Part shown: in pieces, positions 49,201 to 61,200 of the stretch
Numbering within the stretch: position 1 is the first letter of the stretch
Layout: each line of letters starts with the position of its first letter
DNA from: Apteryx mantelli
Taxonomy: Eukaryota; Chordata; Aves; Apterygiformes; Apterygidae
Direction: 5' to 3'
DNA length: 64,000 bases
NCBI RefSeq assembly: GCF_036417845.1
Contig: NC_089981.1
Coordinates: 24,386,001-24,450,000 of the forward strand
The notes under the pieces: model-generated
Databases searched by the model: none
What the model was told of the DNA's origin: nothing
What the model saw: the letters and a program-made list of their open reading frames with translations, nothing else
Translations under genes and position numbers: made by a program

Positions 49201-52200
49201 ACACGTTCCAGAATAGCATGTTATTAACCTCACAATATTTGGAGGTTTTCTTAAAGTTTCAGTTCCTGGATTCTTATGATTCACTGAGCATCTTGGCTTT
49301 TTCTTTTTCTTTTTCTTTTTTTTTTTTTTTGAAAGTCTGAGATTCTAGCCATCTTCGTTGTGACAAAAGCAGAAAAGTATGAGCTCCAAAGGCTAGAAGA
49401 CTAACGAAGATATCCTATAGGATATTAAATTTTGAAATCTTAATTAATTTCATGTCAATCCTGTGTTTTTAAGCCCAACTTATGGTTCCAAACGCTTGTG
49501 GCTGATAATTGGTTGCTTTCCTTGATCAGGTACTGAGGTTTGAACCAGGCGTCTTGAAATCTAGAAGCAGAGGGTGCTATACCTGGAGCTAAAGCTGACA
49601 GAACTCCAATAGGCTTTTCTTTGGACTGGGCACAATAGAAGTGATCTGCATGAAGCTGTGTAGCATTCATGTTTTAAGCATTAGAATAGGTACTAGCACA
49701 GGATGCACAAATCACTAAGTTCCATATAAAAATGATTTAATAGTTGTGCAAGCCTTGTGTTAATAGTTGTGCAAGCCTTCTTTTGACCCTCAGAGGTGAT
49801 TTTATGATTCTCATGACTTACATGTGAAATTTTGAGCTTGGGTATTTTTCATGACTCATTTTCTTCCTTCAATCATCTTTTGCACCCAAATATTTAGGTT
49901 TGTACCTGAATGCTATTAAATTTGTGTAGATTAGGAGAGGACACCAGAATCCACAGATTAACTTCAAGATCTGTGTGCTTGTAGACATGTCTCCCCACCA
50001 TATTTTTGTCAGGAAGGCCTGAAAGTCAAGAAAACAGAGTGCAGAGATGACTTTGACACCACAAAAATACACACACAGCTCAAGTACAGCTATGTTTTGT
50101 GGCTCCGAAGACAGTGAAGATCAGGTAGTGCTCTGAAAACCGAGACAGCAGGCACACCTTCAGAGCAAACGGGCACTCTGCATCCTTCTGTAGGTTCTTC
50201 TGTGTACGCAAAAAGTTAGGAGAGGGCAGTGGAAAGAACAGCAATTCAAGTAGTATTAAGCATCATCTGTACTACTGAGAAATAGTACTCATCTGCTACT
50301 AAGAAAGTGTGAGCCAGCCATTGGGAGTTAAAAGCACCACCACTCTTAATTTAGTTCTGTGAATGTGGATAGATCTCAGGATGTGGGGGCAAGGCTGAAT
50401 AGTAACTTGATTTAACTTCTTATCAGTGAGGTCTTCTTTGGATCTAAACAAGCTCTGTAAAGGAGTTACCTAACATTTTGGAGCAGCTTCATTATGCCTA
50501 AGGCAAATCTAAAGTGCCTTCCTGATGCTTCTCTGTAAGCAAGGAAGGAGAAAAAGCACAGGATGAAATGAGGACTGTATCTTTCTCTCAGTGCACTTGT
50601 CTCAGTGCTAGCTGCATGAAAGGGAGGGGAAAGAGGGAACTGTGTAGTTTTGCCAAGGATGCAGCAGAATGTCCTCTTCGCCTGGTGCTAGGGAGAGGAA
50701 AGAATTCCTTCTCAGAAGAATGTCTCTGAGGGGAATGCGTTTCATGGGGTTGCTCAGTTGCTGCACCTACCCTCTTCTGTGTCCAACATGCTTCAAAGCC
50801 CTGGGGGCAGAGGTGGTGAGGGAAGTGTCTGTGGAGCTTACCTGGACACCATCATGTGCAAAGAAAGATTTTGCATCTGCTTCTGTAGCCAGCTGAAGGC
50901 AGGTGGTTTTGCTCCAATATTGATTTTTCCTCACCAGTAGAGCAAACGCTCTCTCCTCGCTGTTGTGATAGCATTCACTAAACAGTTCTGCCAAATGAAA
51001 GAAACATAGACAAATGGATCTTGTCATGAAAGATGAATGTGAGGGAAGAGGGTGATGTGTGTAGGGCACAATATGGTGGCACCCAAGCCAGAGCATTGCC
51101 AGATGCTGCTTACTGTCCTGGAGAAATCTGCAAGTACTTGAAAAGAGCCTGAGAAAGCTAAGAGAGGGAGAGAGGAATCATTCTGGACACAAGAATAACT
51201 CGATACAGCTTTATGCATGTGTGTATGCGTGTTGCAGCAGAGAGCAGATAAAATAGATTTGCCTAGGTGAAAGAATCACTGGAATTGTTGTAATTTTTAA
51301 ATTCTCACTATTTACAGGAAGGTATGGAGTGAATCTCTCAGTACCTCCCTCTCACCTCCTTCTATCTGCATGTTTCCTTCTCAACTCTGAGGCTCTTTAA
51401 TATTTTTTTTGCCCTCCTACTGCGAAGTATTTCCTTCTCAGTTCTTCTACAGACATGTCAATATGTTACAGTCCTTCTGTAGCTGCCTCGTGCAGTTTTA
51501 GGCAAAAAAAACAAATCTCTTGGGAGATTCCCTTAAACTTCGAAGTATGAGTCGCCAAGCTGCCCTCATTTGCCTGAATAGACTAAACAAAAGGAGCAGC
51601 TCAGCTTTGACTTGTAGCCAACAAATGCCTGGTTTTAAGTCATAGATGTTAGACATAAAATAATGTTAGACTTAGTAGGGTGTTGTGGCATAGTTCTTTC
51701 TTTCTATTTCAAGAAAAACTGGTGGTGGAGCTCAGAAATTGGGATGAACAGTGTGCCAAAAAGTCAAGGTTTGATCATTAGATTAGATCTGATTTCTTGT
51801 GTCAGCTTGTTTCATTGTGCTGATTCACTCAATTATCTTGGTACCTTTCCTAGTCCAGTCTACACCTTGTTGTTGCACTGTGATGACTGAGGGAAGGATC
51901 AAGATCACTTACAATAGGCTGATGCACAGATTTCTTTTGCAGTTGACAATGGTATTTATCATTTCTAAAGAATGCTCTCTCTAATTAATATTGACAGTGT
52001 TAACCAGGCCAGAAATGGAAACTGGGGATCCGATTTAATGCTTACCAAAGCCAAGGAGCAGACTTCTGTGTGTTGGATTAGGCCCTGTAATTCCATGACT
52101 AAATTACTAGAGCCCTATGATTATATTAGAACCTGACTCTTATACTTCACAAATAATAATGGCACTGTGAGAAGAGGGAAAAAATGTGATCTGTGTATAA

Positions 52201-55200
52201 ATGACAGCAAAGTCTGCATGAGCCTTCAGCAGCTTGATATATTAGGTTTAAGGGGAAAGAAGTAGCCTCTGCATTTCTACATGTGGTGTATTCTAATGTC
52301 TTCTGTTCACTGCACTGTTACCTTGAGGTACAAATTAGACTTGATGTCAAATTAGCAGAAAAACTCATATGCAAATGTGTTTTCACGCTGAGCAAAGGGG
52401 GAGAGGGGGGCTTGTCATTCCAGTGCTGCTGCTGTCTGAATGCCTAGCGCTGCAGGTAGGAGCTGCTTGTCAGCTGCCAAGCCAGTGAGTCTCACCTGGG
52501 AGTTCTGCAGTGTTTTGCAGTGCAGCTGGCCCTCCTTTGCATGAGGCAATCTTGAATTATCTTAAGCAGTGAAGACAAGCCTTAAAATTTGTTGCTCTAA
52601 TGGTTGTTACAGAATGAGCTTAATAGCATGGGAAAAACAGAGTGCTGTGAGCCTGGAAGTATTTTGGTTATTCTATCTTGCCCATCATTTTAATACATCT
52701 TGTTTTAAGAGCAGAAACTTAAAATAGCAACATGCAGCTTCTTCCATGCATACCAGGGACTGGTATTAGAACATGCTCCCCCTTTCTCCCCCCTTGCAAA
52801 TCAGCATTTGGAGTTTGTTTTTTTAAGTCCTACTTCTGTGATATTTGAATGGTTGGAAATGGCTGTGTTGCAAGAGTGTTAAATTATTCATGACAGTCGA
52901 CCTTTTACAACTTGAAGAGGATTTTTTCATTTGCTTTCCTTCCAGTGGTCGTCACCTCTTAAATTTTTGATGCTGTTAAAAAGCTGCTGTTACTTACCAA
53001 CAGCAAGTTGCTCATATTTGGCCTCTTTCATTATACATACTACTTCAGTCTCCATCTCCAGGTGGGACATTTCTTTAAGGATCTTGCAGGCTGCCAGAGC
53101 TGAAGCTACACCCTCCTGACCCTGTAAAGTTGAAAGGAGGGGCTGGTGTTACCATACACAGGTGGGCATTTCTGATCTGGTGAAGACTTCACTAACAAAC
53201 ACAGATAACCAAAAATATTTATGCATTTCTCCTCTTGCAAAAACCTTCCCTTAAATACAGACTTGAAAGTTTAAAACACTGATCAGAATGACAGTTTTGG
53301 TGATATCTGAGAGTCAAACCACTTATTGGTAGTTCTTGGTCTATACAAGGCTGGAGACCGCTGGGTATCCTGCTTACAATTCACATTAGAAGGGCCTGAT
53401 TTTTGGGTAGTGGTCAAGGACTGAGAGTAAAAAAATGGTCTGTGGAAATAGAGCAAAATACTCTTACAGTGCCCAGATCTCTTGAGCATGATTGTGTTGA
53501 GACCCTGTGTAAAGACATATGGGGATGGAGGGAGCACATCTGGCAGAGGTATAACAACAGCACACAGCTGAGAAACGTGCCTTCTAGTAGTGGGGCTGCG
53601 TTAAACACAAGACCATGCAAGGCGATGTGTCTGTATGCACATACACACTGGCTAAAGAGCCATGCCGCAGTTATCTCCCTTTCCACGACCCTCCCTGTGC
53701 CAGATGCAGTTAGCTGGAAGCTCACAGATGGAGCCTTATAGCAGGGCCTGGCCTTTCCATAGGGAAGGGAGAGGAGAGGGAAGCTATGGCATTGCACTGC
53801 AGATGGATGAGGTTGTGGAGGAGTGTAAAGCAGGTGCCAGTTATGCCAGTTTGAAGCTCAGCCCCTGAGACTTTGACACTGGTGTTCTCTACAGATACTG
53901 CACTTAAGCTAAAGATACATGACTGCAGTGTCTCCCCTCCTGACCACTCTAAGACCCAAACAAACAATTGACCTATTATAGAAGATACAAAATCCAGGGT
54001 CGAGAGCTGAGTCATCAGCAGCAAGGAGGACAAAGGCTCAGCTCTGCAGCTGATGTCAATCAGCAGAGCTTCAGCTGTGCTGATTTACACCCGCTGCTGC
54101 TCTGCCCTCCCTCTCTGTCAGGGCCTTTGGCCCTTATGGGCATGAGCCACTCTGAGATGAAAGGCCCTATAAATGCCACATCTAGCGTTTTAGAACTGAA
54201 CATATGTCATCTTAACTGCAAGGCTGAGCAAAAAAATCTCATATATATGAAATATGCCAATACTTCATCTGAAGCAGCTATAGCTCAAACCTTACCATAG
54301 CCCAGAAATAGTTTGCCATCTTGTGCCGGTTTTGAAGTACTGCCCATAAAAATAAATCCCTCCAAGGATTTTGGCTCTTCTGGTTCATATCCAAGGGCCC
54401 AGGTAATCGCTTTGTATTTGTTTTATCCTGAAATATGGTTTTGAAAAATTAAAACCTGCTTTGCAGTTTTTTTCCATGCAAATGACATGATCTAAGCAGC
54501 TCTCTGCCTTGCCAGCTACTTCATATTCTTTTAATTTTTTTTTTCCTTTAGGACTAAGAAGTAATTAGTTCATTCTGTACAGAATCAAAAGACCCTTGTT
54601 TCCCTGATATAACTCAATATGTGTGAGAACATTCTGGATGAAATCATGACTCCATTGAAGTCAATGGCAAAGCTCTCATTGACTTTATTAAGGCCAGGGT
54701 TTCACCACTGGTGTGTAATATCATACAAGACAAACCTGTGATTAACTAATCTGAGCCGGCCTTCAATTACATCAGATTCTGCTTAACAGCAGCAGAGGAC
54801 ATGGTTTCAGAGGAAGGGAACAAAAGGCATTTTATTTAAACACAAATAAGTCTCAGCAAGGCCCTGTACATGACAAGAATAGAGCACATCAATGCTCTCT
54901 TTTTAGTCTTTCCTCTGAGAAATCTCTTCCTCCTGCAGTGAGTACTTTAAGTAGAACACTGCTTGTTCCTTTAACATACAATAAAAACCTCTCTAGAGCA
55001 AGTATGGCAACTTAGGTCAAGTTCTGAGTTTTAAGTATACTTAAAATGCCTTTATATCCATTGTGTTAACTAAAAGCAGCCAGAATGTGTGTGTGTGTGT
55101 GGTGGGGGGGCGGATTATAAAACAAGTTTTCATGAGGATATTTTTTAAAATCACTTAACTATGGGGTTCTGTTCAAAAGTATTTGTATGGATTTTTTTCA

Positions 55201-58200
55201 TTTTTTAGTGAGCTATTCAATCTACTAAATTGCATTGAAAACCTTGCAGGAAACAAAGATATCCCAAAAGTCTCATCCATCTTAGAGCAGTCTGTGTAAC
55301 CACTAGATCCTAACCTGAAAAAAGATAATGGCATTGAGCCACTGATGGCAACCACAGGAAGAAGCATTTAAAGGAAAAGAGCTAGTAGGCAGCATGATCA
55401 CGTATCTGCATTGGGCCTTATTTATACCACTTGCTTTCAGCTAAGTAACTGCCAAATTCCACAAAGGAAATTTTCAGGCTTTCAGGGAGACTTCAGAGGC
55501 AGGTTTTGAATTTTGTAAAGTCTGTAAATCTGGAGTCTGCCTATTGACTTCAAAGCTATTACCCCAAATTGTCTTCATCTGCAAAAAAAGAAATCCTGCT
55601 CAGAGTCAAACTTTAGGTTTTTGTACTACCAATTTATTCAACAAAGCTTTATAAAAGCAAAAGTCACTGAAGTTCTCATGTGATGATTTATTTTGGAGTT
55701 TAAACAGTTTTAAAATGAAACCAGAATCTGGAAAATATCAAAAGATTTACTTGTTCAGTTACTCTAAAACTCTTGTGACCTTATCCAAGCTTCTGTGTAC
55801 ATCTCTGTTTGGAAGTAAGTTTGGACACGTGAATTCAAACGTGCTTGCAAGAATTTTGCTACTTCTGAGTTTCAGTGTGTTAAATATTCTGTCAAAATGC
55901 AAAAGTGATAAAATATTGCAAAAATGCAGACAGTTCACTACAGACATTCCATAGTGGTACCCATCACATGTTTTCATTATCATGTGTTGGTCAGGGTGCT
56001 TACCTGGGTCACTTCACACAATTGTTCTTATTTCTTGGTGTGCATCATGTCACTCAATAAGAAGATTAAAATGACCTAAAGGCAGTCACCATGCATTGCA
56101 CGTTATTGAATATCCAATCTGCTCCTATACAATATAAATCTATGAATAGCTTTACTCATAAAGGTTACCATTTTCAGCATTTAGTTTATATAAGTAATGC
56201 AGGCTCAGACCTGGGACTGAAAATGGCCATCACCTTTTTCTGTCTACTCCCTAGAAAATATTATCATTCAAGTATGTCTGCTTGAAGTTCCACTAGAGAA
56301 CTGCAGACTACTATTTCTATGGCCTAATTACTCCTTAGTAAACCTAAATCTGTCTCTTCATACTCCCCATGTTTCTTTCATAGAATCCATTCTTGTACAT
56401 GTCAGGCTAATAAGCTCAATCTGTTCTGCATGTGTAAGGTGCTGGAATGAGGAACAGTTTATGGAAATTGCACTACAAGGGTGTGAAAGACAGGCCTCTC
56501 TGCAAGAGGTCCTGAAACAGGAGCCATCTTCTAATTCTAGTTCAAGATACAGTAAAACCCTGAGTTTATTGAAAAAGCATGGCAGAGGGGGAGAGACAGA
56601 AATCACAGTCTGTAAATCTTAGAAATTCTTTCATTTTCTTTTTTAGCTTTGAAATTAAAAAGATCAGAACATTTTAACTGAAATAATAATGAGCTGAAAA
56701 AAGAGGAATGAGAAACTGAAGTAACTGTTTCTCATATTTTCCTTTCTCTCCCTGCTCCATCCCCTCAAAGATTAGACCAGGTCAGAATTTTTGATATTAG
56801 AAATTGCAGAAGAGCAGGACTATGATGGAGAGTTGTAACTTACAGATTTCTTCTTGCCTCCATGTCTTAGCTCTTGATAGAAACCTTTGCATGCATCATG
56901 GAGAAAATCCTTGAGAACTCTAGAGACCTCACTGAGACTGAAGAGTGGGCATGTCTCTTTCAGCTCCTTGTGCTGTTGACCAGTGAGCCCTGCCAAGGTT
57001 AGCTTGCTTTCCTCGTGTTTCCTCAGTAGAAGTTTGTAGAGGAGACACTTCTGAGAAATGGAACAGTAGAGTCTCTGCAGCCGACTATATGTCAGGAAGT
57101 CGGACATGTTGGCTCCGTTGTCAACAAATAATTTTACGAATTCTGGTTTGTCATTGACCAGAGCATCCATCATCACTTCCTCCAGGTCACAGGACTGTAA
57201 TTACACACAAAAAAAGTTTTTTGGGGGGTAATCATGGATCGCTGAGGAGTTGAGGTAGCATTTAGCATTAGGACATGCACATTTTGCCTGCGACCAGGTC
57301 AAGAGTGAGTGAAATAAGGAAGAGGGGTAGACCTCTTCTTGTTTCTCTGTGAGAAAGCAGCTATGTAAGCATTAATGTAAGAATATTAACACAAATAGCA
57401 TGCTGTAAGCGTTGTGGTGATGTTCAGGTACCCACTGCACTTGGTACAATACAGCAGCTAGCTAGGAAGAGTGAGTTTCTTCCTACCATCTTCCTGTAGT
57501 AACATCTGCATGCTGCTTTTGCTTTGTACACTCAACTTTGCACATACGCACTTTAAAGGTCTGTATAAAAGGAGAACAAGAAGAATGGCATTTGCCCCAA
57601 AAAGCTCTAGAGAGACACCAGTGGCCACTGAATTATTCCTCTATTGTTAGCCATTATCATTTGGGACTCCAGAAAGACAAACAGCATTAGGAAGCATACT
57701 GCCACTGCCTAATCCCTAAGTGGAGAATGCACTGGAGAATGAAAAAATTGGATTATGTACCAATTGTCCTTTAAACCAATAAAACCTAGTACCTTCCACT
57801 CCACATCACCATTGAATATTTCACTCTTAGCTATGTCCACTCTACTCCAGGCCACTGCCAGCTTCAGTTCATCCAGATATTCCTGGGCCTCCTGACTGTG
57901 GCTTTTACAGGCTGCCAAAAATAAGAAATACAAATAAACTCAGTACTTAACACTATTAAATTAAACATAACGTGTATGCAATCTGATTATCAAAATGAGC
58001 TCCCTTTATTCCGGTATCTCAGATTTGTGGGTCACTCATCCAGGAATCCTTCACAGTCATTTTTGGTTCTCCTAACTTAAGAAATAGTAATCTAAACACA
58101 TGTTAATTTTATTTTTTTGAATATTGTTTGCTAGCAGAATTCTGTATTAAAACATTAAGTTATACCATCTGTAATCTTTCAAGATGGATCCTGTTCTGCA

Positions 58201-61200
58201 GAAAGAGGTGGCTCTTGTTGTTTTTGTCTTGTTTTAATTAGCACACTAGATATGGAATGTCTTTTCCCCATGCTAAAATTAGTCTGGTCCAACACGAACT
58301 GAAATGGATGGCAGAATAACTGAAGTCATTTTTCAGGAGACACAGTGAAGGCTTTTTATAGGAGAACTGGACTGTTTCTGGAGCCAAAGCAGGTGTGGCT
58401 TTTTAAAATGCTTTTTAACATGGCTTATAATCAGAGTAACTGTTCCAGCATGTTTGTATTTCTTCTATTACTAGTAAGAGAAGCAAGCAGTGAAATAAAG
58501 GAGCTATTAAAATAGTACTGTATGACAGCATTAGATTAAAAAGCAAATATTATGCATAATTTGATGCAAGGTTACAAGAGCTATGGTAACTGCCCCAGTT
58601 TGTCAATGAGCAAGCATAAGAATTCTGCATCAGAAACGAAATCTGATCCAACAGCCAACCAAGCTTGCTCTGGTCGTCAAGAACAAAATACATCTGTGGC
58701 ACAGAAGTCATCAAATAAGATAAATATTGCATTGTGCTGTGTTTATTTGTTCTTACCTTTTACCAAAGCTTTTAAAATGACTGTGTCTAGTTCTTCTGAA
58801 TCTTCTTGCTCAAAGTTGTGCAGAGTTAGAAGATGTTGCTGTGAAATAATGTTCTGAATCTATTGGGAGTTGAAACAAAAATTGTTTTACTCATTGTCCT
58901 ACTGCTATACATTAATGACTAAAACCTCAGAGGAGATCACACCTACAGTGTGTCCCAAATAACTTATGCTCTAAATGTAAAACTGAGATTTGGCAAGAAG
59001 ACAAATGTTATTAGTTTCTCATATGTAAAAGAGCCCTAAGGCAAGGAAGGAGTAACTGTCTTGTCCAAAATCCCATAGCAGGATGGTAGGAATAGAACTC
59101 AGATATCCTGAGAACCAGACCAATGTTTTAATTAAAAGATCCTTTCTTATCTCCCATTCTTATTTGACTCTTAGTCATACTGGGGCTAGCATGAGACTAG
59201 GTCTGTTTTACCCTTTCCTGTTTTGACATTTAACTTTTCCCCTTGGAGTTGTTTATTTAAAAGCATGGTCTCTAAGTCTTCTTTGAGTAAAAGTCATCAA
59301 ATACTGATATATACAGTATTCTTTTTCCTTCTGCTTCTCTATTGAGTTTCCTTTCTCACAGTGCAGCTGCACCAAGACTTTTGTGAGCATCTTACAATAC
59401 TGCTTGTAGATATGCTTTCATCCCCTGGTGTCAATGATTTGGCAAAGCTCTCCCTAATGGAATTAGAAGTGGTTAGGATTACAGTGGGGACTGCAAGAAA
59501 TGAGTAGTGGGTCAGGCTGGGTGGACTTCATCTGTCTCGGAGGCACACGGTGTTCTTCAATATAATGATATGAAGACAATATCAAAGAGGTGGGGGGTTT
59601 TCTTAAACATTTATGTATAGTGGGTTAAGTCCAGTGAATGTGCCTCAAGACAAATGGTGAGGATACTATGAATCTGTTCTTTTTTTTTTTCTTTTTTAAA
59701 GAGGAATGCTTATAACTCAGAATAGTTGGAATAATGGGAATGAAGGGTGTTTAGAAGTTAATTTATTCATGCATATCCACAATTAGGCTTCATTTAACAG
59801 CTGTAGATCATGAATTAGATCTCTTCTTTCACAGCTGCAGAAGCTCCACAGCTGTGGAGGATGAATAATGCTTCATGTCCTCCAGAAGGAGTGTGAGGTT
59901 CCTGGGAGCTGGCTGTTACTTGAGGAAATAATTGAGGGAGGACAGAGCCCTAAGTGTTCAGCTGAATCACTAGGACAAAGTAGTTTGTATGATCTACTGA
60001 ACACTTGATTTTAATGTCAGATAGGTCTATGGCACTAGTGTTAGAGCACTGGAGTATCCAAAATTTTTGAGCAGCTTCCTGGCAAACCTGTACTGAATGG
60101 ACTACTGAAGCTAGTAATGGTAGGAGAGAGCTTGTGAACACAATGCGTGTAATCATCAAACATATGAGCTCACTGTTGCTGTCCATTGGAGAATGTCCTT
60201 CCACAAGAAGTTTTCTGCAGGGAATTTCTCTTTGAATTGCTTTTCAACAGCTTCTGGCATGATAAGCTGTGGCTCATTCATGAATGCAGCTAAGATGTCA
60301 GCTGTACCTCCAGATCCTGCTAAGATAAGCCAGGGAGCAGAATTTTCCAAACCGCTGCAAATTCTCTGTAGTTAAAAAATAATAATAATAAAAAAATATA
60401 TAGGATTCATACATGGAAGGAAAATTTTGATTAAGAGGAGGATTCCTCGCAAACTAGGAATAAATGTATACCTAAACCGGATTCATTCTGGAGTCAGTCC
60501 AGACTCCAGGCTATTGGGACTGCTCCAATTCTGTAGCAGATCACCCAGGTATAGGCCCCTGATTATACGGCTTTCCACAACACATCTGTCCAGTAGCTAA
60601 GCAACCTGATTTGGACAGACAATGCTTAAAATCTATTAATTCCTAACTTGCCCCCCCTTTCTCCCCACCCCCAGAAATCCATGGTTCAGCATAATCAAGT
60701 GAAAGAGGAGCACCATGTAGAAATTCTCAGAAGGCTTTTGTAGGTCACTAAACCTGACTGGTATGTTCTGAAATTCTCAAATTTACCTGTGGAAATACAG
60801 CATTGGGCCATGGAAAAAAACATGCTGAAGCACAGCAACTGAAAGAGTTAAACACTGCTAATTCTATTACTTATGCAGCTGCAAAGAGCAAGGCAGGTTG
60901 TTGGGAGGGAGGAAAGCAGAGGCATTGTAACTGCAATAATGACTATTTGCTACCAGTCTTTTTTTACTCTGGGGGTATGCAAGAAGCTGATGAGACTCTT
61001 AGGATCTCACTGTTAACTCTTTTGCTGAAGTTCTTTTTTTCTTTAATAAATCTTACAGTCCTTGGTGTGTATTATCAAATTTGTCTGTAAGAAATGGCAA
61101 TTCTGAGAAAGCACAATCAGCTATTCATTCCCCGCACATATGTGAACTTAGTTCCAGCCAGTAATTTTTGGTCTCCAAGTCACCTTGTACTCTAGAACTT

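Larger units (their letters stand above)
41290..49905 (-). other. TRPM5 introns around the S1-S4 exons
   Basis: Introns 41290-43752, 43886-44340, 44460-45762, 46022-48462 and 48559-49905. MIR-like relics lie near 47440-47600 and 47790-47900, and a 19-bp direct repeat near 49739-49781. The remaining sequence is AT-rich and unremarkable. Confidence 0.7.

Noticed and set aside
53403-54033. Several frames of 68-127 codons on both strands between TRPM5 exons
   Set aside because: Intronic, mutually overlapping, and without homology.
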